Assembly (NCBI GenBank): GCA_023249835.1
Contig: JAHFBY010000009.1
Coordinates: 1-13,818 of the forward strand
DNA: 13,818 nt
Reading direction: 5' to 3'
Source of the DNA: Elusimicrobiota bacterium
GTDB taxonomy: Bacteria; Elusimicrobiota; Elusimicrobia; 2-02-FULL-39-32
The position numbers and the translations under genes were made by a program. How positions within the stretch are numbered: the first letter of the stretch is position 1; every line of letters begins with the position of its first letter. Positions 12,984 to 13,818 of this stretch are shown here, in pieces. Below the pieces are notes generated by a model. The model had not been told where the DNA came from. It made no database searches and saw only the letters and a program-made list of their open reading frames with translations.

Positions 12984-13667
12984 TTATGGTTTAGGTAAGG
13001 AAGGGACGGGGACAGCGTATTTTTTCTTCATTGCCTCTACGCTGGACTTTAATTCTTTCACTAATTTCAAACAGAGCTTTTTTGCCGCGATGACACCAGT
13101 TTTGGATTCCAGGGTGTCTGATCCTACAGCTACAATAGCGCCGGTTTCAACGTCGATCAACCGGAAATTTAAAGTGAGACTGGCTTTTTCATATTTAATG
13201 GAAGTTGTGCGTTGAGAAGTAACGGCGGACTCGCGGATGCGGAAGAACTCTGTATCTTGAGAGCTGAGCGTGGTGGCTGCAAAATAAACGTCCGGGCTGT
13301 TTTCTGGTTTAAACCTTTCCACTGAACCAACCACGATTACCTCTGTGCCTAACATCTGCCCGATTTTTTTGATGTTGTCTGCCGCGATCACTCCAGATAC
13401 CCCCAGCTTTTGTTCTGCTAAGAGACGGTTGATATAGGAGCGCTCTACTACATTAAATCCATACTGAAGAAATGCAAAGTTTAGCTCGTTGGCAACCGTC
13501 TGTCCGATTCCAGGCTGGTTCTCAAGGCCGGCTATACCTAACACCGCAATCTTTTCAATTTTGCGCACGTCATAGTTTTGGTTCATGGCAATGTTGGCCA
13601 TGCATCCTGAGAAACTGCCCAAAACGAGCGCCGCGCACAACTTTAAAACCCAATTCTTGATCAGCAT
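12984..13667 (-). CDS. CsgG/LpoB-like envelope lipoprotein
   Basis: A 227-residue protein with a lipoprotein signal peptide: a basic start, a hydrophobic stretch and FSGC with Cys22 as the lipidation site (Phe at -3 is less usual than Leu). The mature part follows the CsgG-family plan: KIEKIAVLGIAG (36-47), GQTVANELNFAFLQYGFNVVERS in two halves (55-77), LAEQKLGVSG, then IGQMLGTEVIVVGSVERF (about 106-123) and NFRLIDVETGAIVAVGS (167-183). CsgG proper is the curli secretion pore; shorter relatives such as LpoB and FlgO act in the periplasm as envelope or cell-wall helpers. Pore-forming segments cannot be shown here and no curli genes are near. AAGGAG overlaps the argS stop, nine bases before the ATG, so it is probably co-expressed with argS. 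Confidence 0.78.
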   Translation of the reverse strand: MLIKNWVLKLCAALVLGSFSGCMANIAMNQNYDVRKIEKIAVLGIAGLENQPGIGQTVANELNFAFLQYGFNVVERSYINRLLAEQKLGVSGVIAADNIKKIGQMLGTEVIVVGSVERFKPENSPDVYFAATTLSSQDTEFFRIRESAVTSQRTTSIKYEKASLTLNFRLIDVETGAIVAVGSDTLESKTGVIAAKKLCLKLVKELKSSVEAMKKKYAVPVPSLPKP

Positions 13668-13680
13668 AATACCAGACTCC

Positions 13681-13818
13681 TTACATGGTTTCCGGCGCGC
13701 TAACGCCTAAAAGTTTTAGTCCCAGACGCACGATGATCTGCACGCCTTGCAACAACTCTAAACGGAACGCGCGAACCTTGGGATCTGCTTCCAAAACGCG
13801 GTGGCGGTCGTAAAATTT
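13681..13818 (-). CDS. argS: Arginyl-tRNA synthetase, C-terminal fragment (runs off right edge)
   Basis: The last 45 codons of argS enter from the right edge. KFYDRHRVLEADPKVRAFRL and then LGLKLLGVSAPETM are the characteristic end of class I arginyl-tRNA synthetase, part of the C-terminal helical domain that contacts the tRNA anticodon; family members end in LGLDLLGVSAPERM or close variants. The enzyme charges tRNA-Arg with arginine. The stop codon TAA (13681-13683) is part of the AAGGAG ribosome-binding site of the following lipoprotein gene. The catalytic part is outside the window. Confidence 0.93.
   Translation of the reverse strand, partial: KFYDRHRVLEADPKVRAFRLELLQGVQIIVRLGLKLLGVSAPETM

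Overview
The window looks like a chromosomal segment of an uncultured-type diderm bacterium of moderate GC content. A CsgG-type lipoprotein and DedA support a two-membrane envelope. The pilin, with its KSKEGSTKG stretch, GW-Y motif and C-terminal THTDTK, resembles pilin-like proteins I associate with Elusimicrobiota and Omnitrophota. That placement is memory-based inference and no phylum is proven here.

Left flank (1-1227, minus strand): the first codons of a 6-phosphofructokinase run off the left edge behind a good promoter. Upstream of it lies a probable operon of two small genes plus dedA: a 41-residue basic protein, a 53-residue CxxC-x17-CxxC zinc-ribbon protein, and a DedA/VTT membrane protein. 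A perfect 14-bp hairpin sits between the zinc-ribbon gene and dedA.

Central operon (1418-11409, plus strand): eight tightly spaced genes. They encode a KimA/KUP-like APC transporter, a fatty acyl-AMP ligase, an acyl carrier protein, an MBOAT O-acyltransferase, an SGNH/DltD-like membrane-anchored protein, an orphan sulfate-binding protein, a GT-C glycosyltransferase and a type IV pilin-like protein. Genes two to five copy the logic of dltA-dltC-dltB-dltD (activate, load on carrier, move across the membrane, finish outside), but the activating enzyme is a fatty acyl-AMP ligase rather than a D-alanine ligase. This is the most interesting part of the window: a probable extracytoplasmic acylation pathway of unknown acceptor, next to a glycosyltransferase and a pilin that could be part of the same surface-modification programme.

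Accessory patch (11410-12866): a possible micro-ORF with its own promoter and strong ribosome-binding site, a GATGTCAAC inverted repeat with a third copy, the C-terminal winged-helix stub of a Fic protein, and a PIN-domain toxin followed by a UPF0175-type antitoxin. The toxin promoter lies so close to its start codon that the mRNA should be (nearly) leaderless.

Right flank (12867-13818): tRNA-Ala(GGC) with an extended -10 promoter, then on the minus strand a CsgG-family lipoprotein placed directly downstream of argS, whose 3' end enters from the right edge. I see no insertion sequence, CRISPR array, integrase or rRNA.
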